Assembly: GCA_036426205.1 (NCBI GenBank)
Contig: WSYH01002498.1
Span: 19,357-83,356 of the forward strand
Reading direction: 5' to 3'
Source of the DNA: Ascaphus truei
Lineage: Eukaryota; Chordata; Amphibia; Anura; Ascaphidae
DNA length: 64,000 bases
The notes under the pieces are model-generated. The model had not been told where the DNA came from. It searched no databases and saw nothing but the letters and a program-made list of their open reading frames with translations. The translations under genes were made by a program, and so were the position numbers. Shown here in pieces: positions 21,783 to 32,859 of this stretch (the first letter of the stretch is position 1; the number at the start of each line of letters is the position of its first letter).

Positions 21783-22287
21783 GGAGCAGCGTGGCTAAGA
21801 GCTCGGGGCCCAAAGGAAGTCACAGAGATTATGGGAACTGTTAAGAGTCCTTCATCTGCAGATGGAAGTGAGGGAACAGGAGTGCAGGGAACTAGAAGCT
21901 CTCTCAGATAGCTGGGAGCCTGGTCATGTAGGGCTTTCAATGTCAACAAGACAATCTTTAATTAAATTCGCCATTTTACAGGCAGCCAGTGCAGAGAATG
22001 GGGAACAGGCGTCATGTGACGAGAATGGGCCTGAGTAGTTAACAACATGACCGCAGTGTTCTGCACCAGCTGCAGGGGGCGCGGATCTATTTCAGAAGAC
22101 CTAGGTAGAGTGCACTGCAGTAGTCCAGGCGTGAGAGGATGCGGCCTTGTCCCTCCTCATCTTGGCTTTTCTTTATCCTCTTCCAATCTCCTGCTTGTCT
22201 GGCAACTGAGACGGGCAAGAGACAGCGAGGACAGAGGCAGGTGAGACTTGGGCTCCCCTCTTCGTTGAGGCCCATTTCCCAGATAAC

Positions 22288-22292
22288 GGGGG
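22288..22292. other. Target site duplication GGGGG, left
   Basis: Five G bases precede TGTAATAGGG. The same five G bases follow the other end of the solo LTR at 22919-22923. Confidence 0.7.
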
Positions 22293-22918
22293 TGTAATAG
22301 GGACTTACCCCTGTTAAGAAACGTGCCTCTAATCCAGCAGTGTGCTGGTTAATTGCACACCTGCAATCAACCAACCTCGCCTGCCTAATCAGAACTCTGT
22401 CAAAAAAAAGCCTGTTCTGAGACACAGGAAGAGGATTCCTGAGCTCACAATTGGAGCTGACCTAGGAAAGACAGACCAGAGGATTTCCATAGTGGACACT
22501 GGACTGACCAGAGGAACAGATGTCTTGAGCTGCAGAAGGACTGGACTGTATGCGGATAGCAAGACAAGGGGAGCAGACCTCTATACCTGGACAGACATTG
22601 CCTTAGCACACAAAGGTGCTGACTCAGGAGAGCCGAGAGGCTTCCCCTACAGCTACAAGAAAGAGATAAGACTTTCTTATCGGACTGTTATATATTTGTA
22701 TATATGTTTATATATTTGGGGCTGGTAAATAGCTTAGCTAACCACCCAGTTAGAGAGGGCTGAGCTACATGTGTTGATATTCTCCCAAAGCGGAGATAGG
22801 TTTTTGTTTGGTTTATTTTCATATGTTTTGCTGTGTTAAAGGGACAGGCGCAATAAAGCCTAATTTTAGTTTCACTTTAAACGGTCTCCATTGCGTACCT
22901 CTGCACACGTCTCTTACA
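22293..22918 (+). mobile_element. Solo LTR
   Basis: 626 bases starting TGTAATAGGGACTTACC and ending CACGTCTCTTACA, bounded by 5-base GGGGG duplications. An AATAAA polyadenylation signal sits near 22850 inside a GCAATAAAGCC context, as expected in the R region of an LTR. No second LTR or internal region is present, so it is a recombination product. It is unlike the other two LTR types in the window. Confidence 0.75.
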
Positions 22919-23181
22919 GGGGGAAAACCCTGGAGTCGCCCTTGACATCAAGATAAAGAAAGTGCGAAGTTTGTTTTGTCACATTGTCTGCGTCAAATGT
23001 ACGAAAGTGTTTCCTGCATGTGACGCAAATTGTTGGCCAGAAATTCTTGAGCCACCTCACACCTCGCGAATTTTATTTTATAGAAACACAAGCTAAAAAA
23101 GTGAAGCACTAAGATGACAGCTTCTCTCTCTCACATGCTTTCACTATTAATCTTTCCTGTTTTATTTCTTCCCCCATGCAG

Positions 23182-23322
23182 CGTTTCGGAGGAACATTTG
23201 CAGGCGATCCGTGAATATTTGCATCTCCACAGCAGCAGTGATTGCGAGATGGTCCGCAATGGATCCCAGAGCCTCCCACAATTCAAGAAGCTTCTAATGA
23301 CCCTCTGCACGGGGCTATACAG
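23182..23322 (+). CDS. INPP5D: INPP5D exon: linker helix region
   Basis: Encodes SVSEEHLQAIREYLHLHSSS and then MVRNGSQSLPQFKKLL with LCTGLY, matching the SHIP1 segment PEEHLKAIQDYL ... LPHLKKL ... LCKELY. The acceptor is CCCCCATGCAG (ending 23181), the donor is ACAG then GTAATG at 23323. The phase is 2 on both sides, joining the exons before and after without a stop. Confidence 0.93.
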
Positions 23323-23784
23323 GTAATGAGAAGGGGGACTTCATGGGACAGTCACCAAGGACAATGTCACTCTCATGTTCAACATTGAATGGGAGTCACT
23401 GTCTCTACTACACTGAAGGGGTCAACTGAGGGAAGGGCTACTAGTGCAATACTCCGCAGAGACTACTAAAGCAAAGCAAGGAATATGCTTACAGATATAT
23501 CATTGGTGTATCTTGTGCATTTCGCTGGAGATGTGGCTCTGATAAGACATTGCTGTGCGGATCTCTAATAGATAGGAATTAATGAGCAACGCTTTCCCCT
23601 GCAAGTCTTTAGCAGTAAATGGCTCTAGAAGTAATTCAATAGATCTCTCTGTAGCGTCTTGAGCTGATGAAGAGGTGTCCTGCGGGACCTCGGCACAGGA
23701 TGCACTAATGAAGCCATGCTCTGCTTCTCTTAGGAAAGTTTTTCTAACGACACTGCTGTTGTTTCTTGTACTTTGTCCCATTAG

Positions 23785-23872
23785 TGAGGTCACCCACACA
23801 TTGCCCACGCTGGAGTCACTGCAGACCACATTTGAGCCACAGCTGTCCCCTGGCTTCAGGCAGCGCTCACCG
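23785..23872 (+). CDS. INPP5D: INPP5D exon: linker, TLPTLESLQ segment
   Basis: Encodes SEVTHTLPTLESLQTTFEPQ followed by LSPGFRQRSP, matching SHIP1 GEVIRTLPSLESLQ ... QQLSPGLRPRP. The acceptor is TTTGTCCCATTAG (ending 23784), the donor is CCG then GTAAGT at 23873. Phase 2 in, phase 0 out. The following intron is 15.2 kb. Confidence 0.93.
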
Positions 23873-24160
23873 GTAAGTTCCAACATGGTCCAACTGGTTA
23901 TCAACCATATGCCGTGTGTCACTAAGGTGTGATACAGAGTACAGACTTGAATGGCAGCTTCCGCAGGATTGGGGTGTTATTATTACCTGTATTACACTGT
24001 AATGAATCTCCCACAAAGAGCCATATTCCATAAACAATGGAAACGTTAGGGATATTGGCAGAGGTGAGATTCCAATTTCTAAGAACAGGTTCTCGCCGCA
24101 AAATAATGGGAAGGACGTGTTGCACGCCTAGCGCGGCGCAGGAGACTTAACGAACACGCA
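23873..24160. other. Intron start, nothing recognised
   Basis: No repeat or exon identified. Confidence 0.6.
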
Positions 24161-24164
24161 GCGG

Positions 24165-24305
24165 GTCGCATTATCAGTGTATACATGCTCATTATCATTA
24201 TACAGCGCGGCATGTTCATTATCAGTGTATACATACTCAGTATCATTATACAGCGCGGTGTGTTCATTATCAGTGTATACATGCTCAGTATCATTATACA
24301 GGTAT
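24165..24305. repeat. Short tandem repeat around TCAGTGTATACATGCTCA
   Basis: About three units of roughly 58 bases alternating ATTATCAGTGTATACAT and TCATTATACAGCGCGG. Open frames here are repeat shadows. Confidence 0.7.
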
Positions 24306-24479
24306 TCAGAAAGTGATTTAGACGTGCGCTTTCACAATCTATTAGTGCACGTGACAATATGTGATAAATAAATTGCATAAAAAAGTGAATTAAAAATGAT
24401 GTGAAACAATAAGATTATGTCTTGATGATCAATGAAAAGCTCACACCCTCTAGTGGGAAAGTGTTTCCTAAATTTCCCT

Positions 24480-24712
24480 TCCACATGCACAATCCCCCTA
24501 CGTGCACACTCTCCCTTCCACGTGCACACTCCTCCTACGTGCACACTCTCCCTTCCACGTGCACACTCCCCCTACGTGCACACTCTCCCTTCCACGTGGA
24601 CACTCTCCCTTCCACATGCACACTCCCCCTACGTGCACACTCTCCCTTCCACGTGCACACTCCCCCTTCCACGTGCACACTCCCCCTACGTGCACAGTCT
24701 CCTTGCGTGTGC
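24480..24712. repeat. Tandem repeat of about 20 bp (ACGTGCACACTCTCCCTTCC)
   Basis: Around eleven units alternating ACGTGCACACTC with TCCCTTCC or CCCCT. All three frames are open, giving PHVHTLPSTC-like translations that are not proteins. Confidence 0.85.
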
Positions 24713-25002
24713 ACAAACGTATGTTCTATATGGGACAGACATAGGCTGGGCTCTTTTATATGTCCTACTTACAATGTTTACAAATCAAAACAGCAGCTCC
24801 CCCAGACTGTGGCAGAATCTTCCTGCGGTAGGTGTGCAGGTTTGTACGATGTTTACCCCGCGGGAGGGGAATCTAGCAGTGATAGCGTGCAGCCCGCGCG
24901 TCTCTGCCATATCCTAGTTGTCATTTCATCTTGAATTTATATAAATTAGTATCTTCCATAGGATGTGATTTTTTTTTTTTTAGTACTAAGGGCAGAGATT
25001 CT

Positions 25003-25175
25003 CAACTTTAATCCCCTCCCCCACCGCAACAGGTCAGGTTTTCAGGATATCCCTGCTTCAGCACAGTTAGCTCAATCAGTCCCTGCTTTAGCACAGGTGA
25101 AGCTGGTATAGCCTTAAAACCTGACGTGTTGGGGGGCGGGTGTTGAGGACTGGAGTTGAGAGCCCCTGATTTAGG
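25003..25175. mobile_element. MITE, GGTCAGGTTTTCAGGATATC family
   Basis: Contains AGGTCAGGTTTTCAGGATAT, TCCCTGCTTCAGCACAG and an inverted end (AAACCTGAC ... GGACTGGAGTTGAGA). The same family occurs at 43430-43604. It has the size and inverted-repeat layout of a non-autonomous DNA transposon. Confidence 0.7.
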
Positions 25176-25249
25176 GGTATCTGAGATAAAGTCACCTTAA
25201 AGTACACAACTGTTGGATCTTTTATAACCAGTCCCAGCTATAAGCAGAA

Positions 25250-25443
25250 GCTGTATTAGGCCGCACTTATAGTCCCGACGAGTCGGGCGGTGACGTCAGG
25301 CTGCGGTCGCTGAAAAAATCAAAATGAGATGACTTCCAGCGATCGCGACCAAGCCGTCGCGTTGCGTTTACTTTAAGCGCACCCACCGGCGGCAATGCAT
25401 TTGTTTTGCCGCGACGTACCGGCACTATAAGCGCGGCCTTAGT
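25250..25443. mobile_element. MITE, GGCTGCGCTTATAGTG family, copy 1
   Basis: Ends GGCCGCACTTATAGT and CACTATAAGCGCGGCC. The interior shares CAAAACAAATGCATTG (here reversed) and CCAGCGATCGCGACC with the copies at 35465-35651 and 44607-44786. The flanks TTA/TAA suggest a Harbinger-type target site, but the superfamily is inferred. Confidence 0.75.
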
Positions 25444-25883
25444 TAGACTGCCCCGGGGACTGCGGCCTCTCCTCCTGCGGGCTCACAGAGATGCGGTTAG
25501 CATCAACTTTATTCTTGAGTTCCATAGTCCTTAACACGAGCCCAGTTTCATTACAGAAACGTCTAATATTAGACACAGTTCACTATATTTAAAAACCAAG
25601 GACAGAACATAAAACACAGACAGAGCTCAGTTTTAGAACATCCAGTGAGACTCATACACGGTACAGTGCCTAAATATATATGTATAAATATCTATTAAGT
25701 AAAATGGTCTTTTAGTTTGACATTTTTGGCCAGAATTGTTGTAAGCCCCTGAGCCAACTGCACGGCAGACCACATTTCAGGGGTCCCTAACGCTAATATA
25801 AATTCTTAGTAACCTGTGTAATAACAGGAAGAATGATTTATAGTAAATCTGTCAATATTAGTTGCAAAGTTCTAAGTCTGATT

Positions 25884-26056
25884 GAAGCTTTTATTAACCT
25901 GTACATTACCAGGAAAAGCACTCTGTATTAGAGTTGTCACAACCATACTGCAAGCAAACCAGTTCCCCTGAGTGGAAGATGCTATGGAGTATTGTTGTGA
26001 TAACTCTAATACAGAGTGCTTTTCCTGGTAATGTACAGGTTAATAAAAGCTTATTG
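25884..26056. repeat. Perfect palindromic inverted repeat
   Basis: Arms of about 55 bases (AAGCTTTTATTAACCTGTAC ... against GTACAGGTTAATAAAAGCTT) are essentially exact reverse complements, with a spacer of about 60 bases. The arms can form a long hairpin. Exact arms next to diverged sequence suggest a recent origin or gene-conversion upkeep. Confidence 0.85.
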
Positions 26057-26194
26057 TGGTTATTTTGGGGGTTCAATAGGAGCTTGTTAGATGTTCAGTA
26101 TGTTTTACAGTTTCACTATATCTCCAAGCACTTGTTTGGGTTTCTATTCTCAATAATGATACTATTTTGAGCAACGCTTTGGTTTTGGAGACAA

Positions 26195-26370
26195 TTACAG
26201 TTAGTCCTCGTTATCCAACGTTTCACTTTACAATGAACGTTTTCCGACGCCTGAATGTGTTATCCGACGCTCACCGCCACTGATTAACATAGGACTCACT
26301 TTACAACGGTTTCACTATCCAACGCTACTTCCAGAACAGATTCTGTTGGATAACTGGGGACCGCCGATAG
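26195..26370. mobile_element. MITE with GTTATCCAACG ends
   Basis: The left end AGTCCTCGTTATCCAACG and right end GTTGGATAACTGGGGACC are inverted relative to each other, and TTACAACGGTTTCACTATCC repeats inside. A family resembling Tc1/mariner or piggyBac derivatives is possible, but no transposase is present. Confidence 0.6.
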
Positions 26371-26740
26371 GTTGTTTTATTTAGTAGATCAATCTTAGGA
26401 GAACTGTTGTAGAAGAGAAGCGCTCTTTAACTTGACAAAGACTCAACTATACATTTAAAAATGAGATTACTGACATTATATCTTAATGACATCTAATTAT
26501 ACGTATTCTAGTGTTCTAAGCGATTTAATGAACATGTCTATCATAATATAGTTTAAATCAGTGTAATACATTTAAACAATATTTAATATTACTATAATCT
26601 AGGCTCCTGCAGACACATTTTAAATGTAGCTATTTTAACTATAGTCTGTTTTTGTTTTAAAGTAAGGTGCTTTTAAGAAGGCTTTATATTGAAATTAAAA
26701 GTCAAATCTTAATTTAGGCAGATTATTCTAGGTATAATAA

Positions 26741-26960
26741 TAATAATAATAATAATTTCTTGTATAGCGCTGCTAGTTTACGTAGCGCTTTACAGAGACA
26801 TTTTACAGACACAGGTCCCTGCCCCGTGGAGCTTACAATCTATTTTTTAGTGCCTGAGGCACAGGGAGATAAAGTGACTTGCCCAAGGTCACAAGGAGCT
26901 GACACCAGGAATTGAACCAGGTTCCCCTGCTTCAAACTCAGTGCCAGTCAGTTATTCTTT
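26741..26960 (+). mobile_element. SINE-like or non-LTR tail repeat
   Basis: Contains TAATAATAATAAT, then TTGTATAGCGCTGCTAGTTT, CGTAGCGCTTTACAGA, CCTGCCCCGTGGAGCTTACA, ACTTGCCCAAGGTCAC and GGAATTGAACC. This string is typical of a widely dispersed amphibian and fish short repeat. Orientation is uncertain. Confidence 0.6.
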
Positions 26961-27154
26961 ACTCACCTTCCCTAGAAGTATAGAGTGCAGCTATAATTAT
27001 AGTTTTATAGGCATATTCCTTGTTGGATTTAGCATTGATTTGAATGTGTGGCTGTATGTTCCTACCTATTATGTATAAGAACAATCACAAAGAGGATCAG
27101 CAAATTCTTATTTTGTAACTGTTATAGAGATACTCAACATCATTATACAGCACA

Positions 27155-27830
27155 CACGTCTCACTCCCCCCCTCACAGACACCTCTCACTCCCCCCTCAC
27201 ACAGACACCTCTCACTCCCCCCCCCTCACAGACACCTCTCACTCCCCCCCCTCACACAGGACACCCCACTCCCCCTAACCCACCTCAATCCCCCTCACAC
27301 AGACACCTCTCAACTCCCCTCACACAGCACCATCTCACTCATGACCTCATACAGAACACTCTCACTCCCACCCTCATACAGACACCTCTCACTCCACACT
27401 CATACAGACACCTCTCACTCCCACCCTCATACAGACACCTCTCACTCCCCCCCTCATACAGACACCTCTCACTCCCACCCTCATACAGACACCTCTCACT
27501 CCCACCCTCATACAGACACCTCTCACTCCTACCCCTCATACAGACACCTCTCACTCCCATCCTCATACAGACACCTCTCACTCCCCACTCACACAGACAC
27601 CTCTCACTCCCACCCTCATACAGACACCTCTCACTCCCACCCTCATACAGACACCTCTCACTCCCACCCTCATACAGACACCTCTCACTCCCACCCTCAT
27701 ACAGACCCTCCTCCCACCCTCATACAGACACCTCTCATACACACCTCATACAGACCACCTCTTCCCCCCCCCCTCACACAGACACCTTCACTCCCCACAT
27801 CACAAGAACCTCTCCCCCCCCTCTCACATT
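27155..27830. repeat. 27-bp minisatellite, CCTCATACAGACACCTCTCACTCCCAC type
   Basis: About twenty units. The left part uses CACACAGACACC variants and the right part CATACAGACACC. Since 27 is a multiple of three, all frames remain open and yield histidine- and serine-rich translations without biological meaning. Confidence 0.9.
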
Positions 27831-28329
27831 CCCAGGGCCAGGTTGCTGCCTATGGGCCCAGACCCAGTTGGTGGGCACAACTGCCACATTACATTAGCAA
27901 CATAAACTGTTACAGGTAGGTGGCACACACAGCTCAGGGATAGGTAGGTGACCAGATTTTGAAAATGAAAAACGGGACACATTTATTTTATATATATATA
28001 TATATAACAGTTTATTATTGTAGTACACCTTATACTTTCTACCATTAGAGAGAGAGAGTTGTGTGTGTGTGTACACCTCAATAATCGAACAAAAAAAAAA
28101 AACCAGATGTGAATGATTCTGAACCCAATAACCAGTGTCAGGAACGCCCCTCTTCACAATTTCTAAAAGCAGCAATCCCGCCTGGGATCTTACCTGATCC
28201 TTCGCAGTCCCTCAAGGTACTATACTAGAGGGGAGTGTTCCTTACCTGTCTTCCGATGTCTCCGCGTGAAATTTGGTCAGATCTGAAGAAGCAGAGTAGG
28301 TTACTTCGGTGTAGTGTATACGGCAGTAA

Positions 28330-29235
28330 GATATAAGACAGAGGGTGAGGGAGACAGGGAGGAGGGCGAGGGAGGGGAGACATGGGATTGAGGGAGACAG
28401 GGAGGGAGGGCGAGGGAGGGAGACAGGATGGAGGCAGGGCGAGGGAGGGAGATAGGGATGGAGGTAGGGCGAGTGAGGGAGACAGGGATGGAGGGAGGAA
28501 CAGGGATGGGGGACGACAGGGAGGGAGGGAGACGGGAGGAGAGGGAGGGAGACAGGAAGGGAGGGCGAGGGCGGAGGACAGACAGGGAGGGGAGGGGGGA
28601 GGGAGGGAGACAGGGAGGGTGAGACAGGAGGGGAGACCAGGGAGGGTGAGACAGGAGGGTGAGACAGGGAGGGTGAGAGGGTGCTGGAGGGTGAGGGAGG
28701 GTGAGAGGGGGTGAGGAAGGGTGGACACAGGGAGGGTGTGAGGGAGTGTGAGACACGGGAGCGGTGAGGGAGAGTGAGACAGGGAGGGGGGAGACAGGTG
28801 GGGGTGAGACAGGGAGGGTGATGAGGACAGGGAGGGTGAGCAGGGAGGGTGAGACAGGGAGGGTGAGGGGAGGGTGAGAAAGGGAGAGGGGTGAGGACAG
28901 GGAGGGTGAGGGGGGGGTGAGACAGGGAGGGAGGGTGAGACAGGGAGTGTGAGGGAGGGTGAGACAGGGAGGGAGGGAGGGTGAGAAAGGGAGGGAGGGA
29001 GAAGGGGGAGGTCGTGAGACAGGGAGGTGAAGGGTGAGGGAGGGAGGTGGAACAGGAGGGAGGGAGGGAGGGTGAGACAGGGAGAGGTGAGACAGGGAGG
29101 GTGAGACAGGGAGAGAGACAGGGAGGGAGACAGGGTGGGAGACAGGGTGGGAGACAGGGTGGGAGACAGGGTGGGGAAGGAGGAGGGAGACAGGGTGGGG
29201 GAGAGGGAGGGAGAGAGAGGGAGGGAGAGAGACAC
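28330..29235. repeat. Purine-rich minisatellite (GGGTGAGACAGGGA)
   Basis: About 900 bases of units near 14 bases with GGGAGGGAGACAGG variants. There are almost no pyrimidines apart from T and C in fixed positions. The minus-strand open frame of 464 codons that includes this tract is low-complexity proline and serine. Confidence 0.9.
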
Positions 29236-29239
29236 ACAA

Positions 29240-29244
29240 CCCAC

Positions 29245-29279
<35 letters not shown>

Positions 29280-29427
29280 ATTGCACACACCCCCACGATA
29301 CACACAACAAGCACTGATACAGAACACACACACCACACACACACACAATGATACTGATACACACCAAACACTGATACTGATACACAACACCACACACACA
29401 CACACACTGATACTGATACACACACAC

Positions 29428-29462
<35 letters not shown>

Positions 29463-31050
29463 ATACTGACCACAACACACACCACTTAAACACACCACTG
29501 ATCCCACCCACGATACACACACACACTACAACCCCCACTGATATGACCAACACCCACCCAATGATACACACACCCCCACTGATAAACACACCCCCCACTG
29601 ATACACCCCACACCCCCACTGATTAAAAACCACCAACACTACAACACAACACCCACATGTCACACACAACACCCCCACTGATTCAAAACCACAACAAACA
29701 CCGTCCACACAACCAAACGGACTGAATACACAACAAATCACAACATACCAAACACACGACACACCACAGCACACACACAATGAAACCAACCCATCAGAAC
29801 AACACACACATACACAAACACCCACGTGATACCACAACACAAGAACACACAACACAAACACACACACCACACACACCACAAAGTAACCACCACACACCAC
29901 ACACTGTACACAACACACCCTCACTGATACACACAACACTTAACACTAGCAACACCACAAACCTGATACACACACACACCACCACTACACACCACACACC
30001 ACACACCACTGATACCACAACACCCCACGTGATACACACACACCACACTGATAGACACCACAACACACACCCACGCCCCGATACACACCACACCCCCACT
30101 GGACATACAACCACTAACACACCACCCCCACTGATACACACACAACCAAAAGCACACACCAACCCAATGAAAAACAACACACACCCCCACTGAGAAAACA
30201 TCACACCAACAATACAAACAAACCCCCCACGGTATACACACAACACAACCCCACATGATTCACACACACCACCCCACTGATACACACACACACCACACTG
30301 ATACACACACACACACACATGCACCCACACACACACCACACACAACACACACCCACACATACCACACACACAACCACTACACACACACACTGATACAACC
30401 ACACCACTAATCACACACACACTGATACACACACACCACACAACACACCACACAATGATCACCACAACACAACAAACACACACACACACCACACACACTG
30501 ATACTACACACACACACACACAATGAAAACACACACACACACACTGATACACACACACACACACCACTGATACACACACACACACACTGACTACAACCAC
30601 ACCACGAACACACACCACACTAACATGTACACTGAACGCACACACGACACACACACTATACACACTCCACTATACCACACACCACTGATACACACCACAC
30701 CACTGATACACACACAATCCACTGATACAAACTGAACACAACACAAACCCCACTGATTAACACCACATACACCCACTGGATACACAGCACAAAACACCCC
30801 ATGCTGTACACCACCACATGATACACACACGACCCACGATACCACAACCACGATACCACACAACCATGATAACACAAAACCACTGATACACAACATCATA
30901 CCAACACACAGTACACACACTCACACTACACTATAAACACACTGATAATCCAAAAGAAACACGATTACTAAACACAACACACACACCCACACACACACTG
31001 ATACACATCACAACACACACACACACACACACACCAGATGAACACACACT
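29240..31050. repeat. (CA)n and ACACTGATACACACAC minisatellite
   Basis: 1.8 kb of CA dinucleotides with regularly placed CTGATACACAC words and indel-like variation. Long cysteine- and valine-rich minus-strand frames are shadows of the repeat. The irregularity may partly be sequencing error. Confidence 0.9.
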
Positions 31051-31149
31051 GATACACACACAGAAGATACACCCGCCAGCCCTTGCACAGTCCGGACGTC
31101 CCGGCGAAGCAGTGCAACCACTGCCGCCCCCAGAGCCCATCTCCCGACA

Positions 31150-31530
31150 CCAAGGGGACGGGGAGGAAGTGGAGCGCAGGGGGGCAAAGCTGTTGTGAGC
31201 GCCGGGGGGGCAAAGCTGTGAGACGCCGGGGTGGCAAGCTGGGAGCGCCGATGGGCAAGGTGGGAGACGCCGGGGGGCAATGGTTCGGGAGCGCCGGGGG
31301 GGGCAATGGTGGGACGCCGGCGGGGGGGGGCGGGGGCAATGGTGGCGCGGGGGGGAAGGTGGGGAGCGCCGGGGGCGGGCAACGGTGGGGCGCCAAGGGA
31401 GGGGGGGCAAGGTGGACTGGGGGCAATTTGAGCGCTGGGGGGGGGCACATGCTGGGAGCGCCGGGGGGGCATGCTGGGAGCGCCAGGAGGGGGCAATTCG
31501 TCTGGGGAGCGCCGGGGGGGGGGGCAGGCA
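31150..31530. repeat. GC-rich minisatellite (GGGAGCGCCGGGGGGGCAA)
   Basis: Units of roughly 20-30 bases with the core GGGAGCGCCGG followed by G runs and GGCAA. G-runs of five to nine are frequent, so the local base count is doubtful. Confidence 0.85.
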
Positions 31531-31805
31531 AAGGTTACAAGGTGGTACAAAGAAAAAAACCACAGGCGCACCCCCCCTGCTACCACCTCTTTTCCCCCCT
31601 GGCTGACACGGGACATTCAGTCGCACCCCAGCAGCTATCCACGCAAACATAAAAAAATGACCATTACCGCCCACATTCTCCCTCACCGTCCGCGACACCG
31701 CAATAACGGGACCAGGACAAAAACCGGGGACAGATCTTAAAACGGTACAGGCCTAAAAAAAACGGGACTGTACCGGTAATAACCAGGTTACGAATGAGTC
31801 CCTAG

Positions 31806-32660
31806 GGAATAGGTGGCACACGACAGCTCAGGGATAGGTGGCAAAAGCTCAGGGGATAGGTGGCACACAAGACTAGGGATAGGTGGCCACAGCGCAGGGA
31901 TAGGGGCCACAGCTCAGGATAGGTGGGACAGACCGCAGGGAAGGTTTGCACACAGCTCGGATAGTGGCACACAGCTCAGGGATAGGTGGCCACCCGTAGC
32001 GAAAGCTCGGGAGAGGGGACACCACAGCTCAGGGATGAGGTGGCACACAGCTCAGGGATAGGTGGCACACCGTCGAGTGCCCAGCTAGGAAGGTGGCACA
32101 AGCCAGGGATGGTGGACACAAGCTCAGGTAGGGCAACTAGGAGTGGCACACCACGCTTCAGGGAAGGTGGCTACACAGCTCAGGATTGGTGGAACACAGC
32201 TAGGGATTTAGGTGGCCACATCAGCTCAGGGGATAGGTGGAGACACAGCTCAGGGATAGGTGGACAACTGCTCAAGGGATAGGCTGGCGACAACAGCTCC
32301 AGAATAGGTGGCACACAGCCTCAGGGATAGGGTGGCACACCGCCTCAGGTTAGGTGGCACACCGCCTCAGGGAGTAGGTGAGCAAACCGCTGAGGGGCAC
32401 ATCAGGATAGGTTGGCACATCGCTCAGGGATAGGTGGCACATCAGGGAGCACACAGCTCAGGGATAGGTGGCACACAGCTCAGGGGATAGGTGGAACACA
32501 GCTCAGGGATATGTGGCACACAGCTCAGGGATAGGTGGCACACAGCTCAGGGATAGGTGGCACACAGCTCAGGGATAGGTGGCACACAGCTGGCACATCA
32601 GTGCAACGTCAGGGATAGGTGGCACAGCGCAGGGAATAGGTGTAGCACATCAGGGATAGG
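31806..32660. repeat. 22-bp minisatellite, CACACAGCTCAGGGATAGGTGG
   Basis: About 38 units, clean from 32450 to 32590 and indel-rich before that. A single related unit (CACACACAGCTCAGGGATAGG) stands at 27925-27945, on the other side of the CA-rich block, suggesting that the intervening repeats expanded within a once continuous sequence. Confidence 0.9.
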
Positions 32661-32859
32661 TGGGACACTATGCTTTTGCAACCATTTCTCCTCCAAAACA
32701 CATGAACCCACTGGTCCTGTGAACCTGTGGAACCAGGCTTCCAATACAGATAACAAGCAAGGCCCCACTCCTCGCCTGCCGATACGCTGAGGAGGGCCCA
32801 GAGCCTGATATGACGGGGAGTCGATCGCGCTAGGAACATGGTTCGAGGGCAGCGCGACA

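Larger units (their letters stand above)
21339..22170 (-). mobile_element. L2-type non-LTR retrotransposon, 3' part
   Basis: On the minus strand the sequence encodes SRLDYCSALYLGLL, then LKALHDQAPSYLRELL and LWDRLPRTVRE, the typical C-terminal end of L2 reverse transcriptase proteins. It is followed by a GTGCTATATAAATAAAGTTG tail and a TTA/TTG microsatellite. The element is 5'-truncated near 22170. It carries an internal minisatellite at 21622-21782. Confidence 0.85.

Noticed and set aside
28225..29619. 464-codon minus-strand open frame and two overlapping long frames
   Set aside because: All frames are open across purine-rich and CA repeats. The composition is explained by the repeats and there is no splice or start context.
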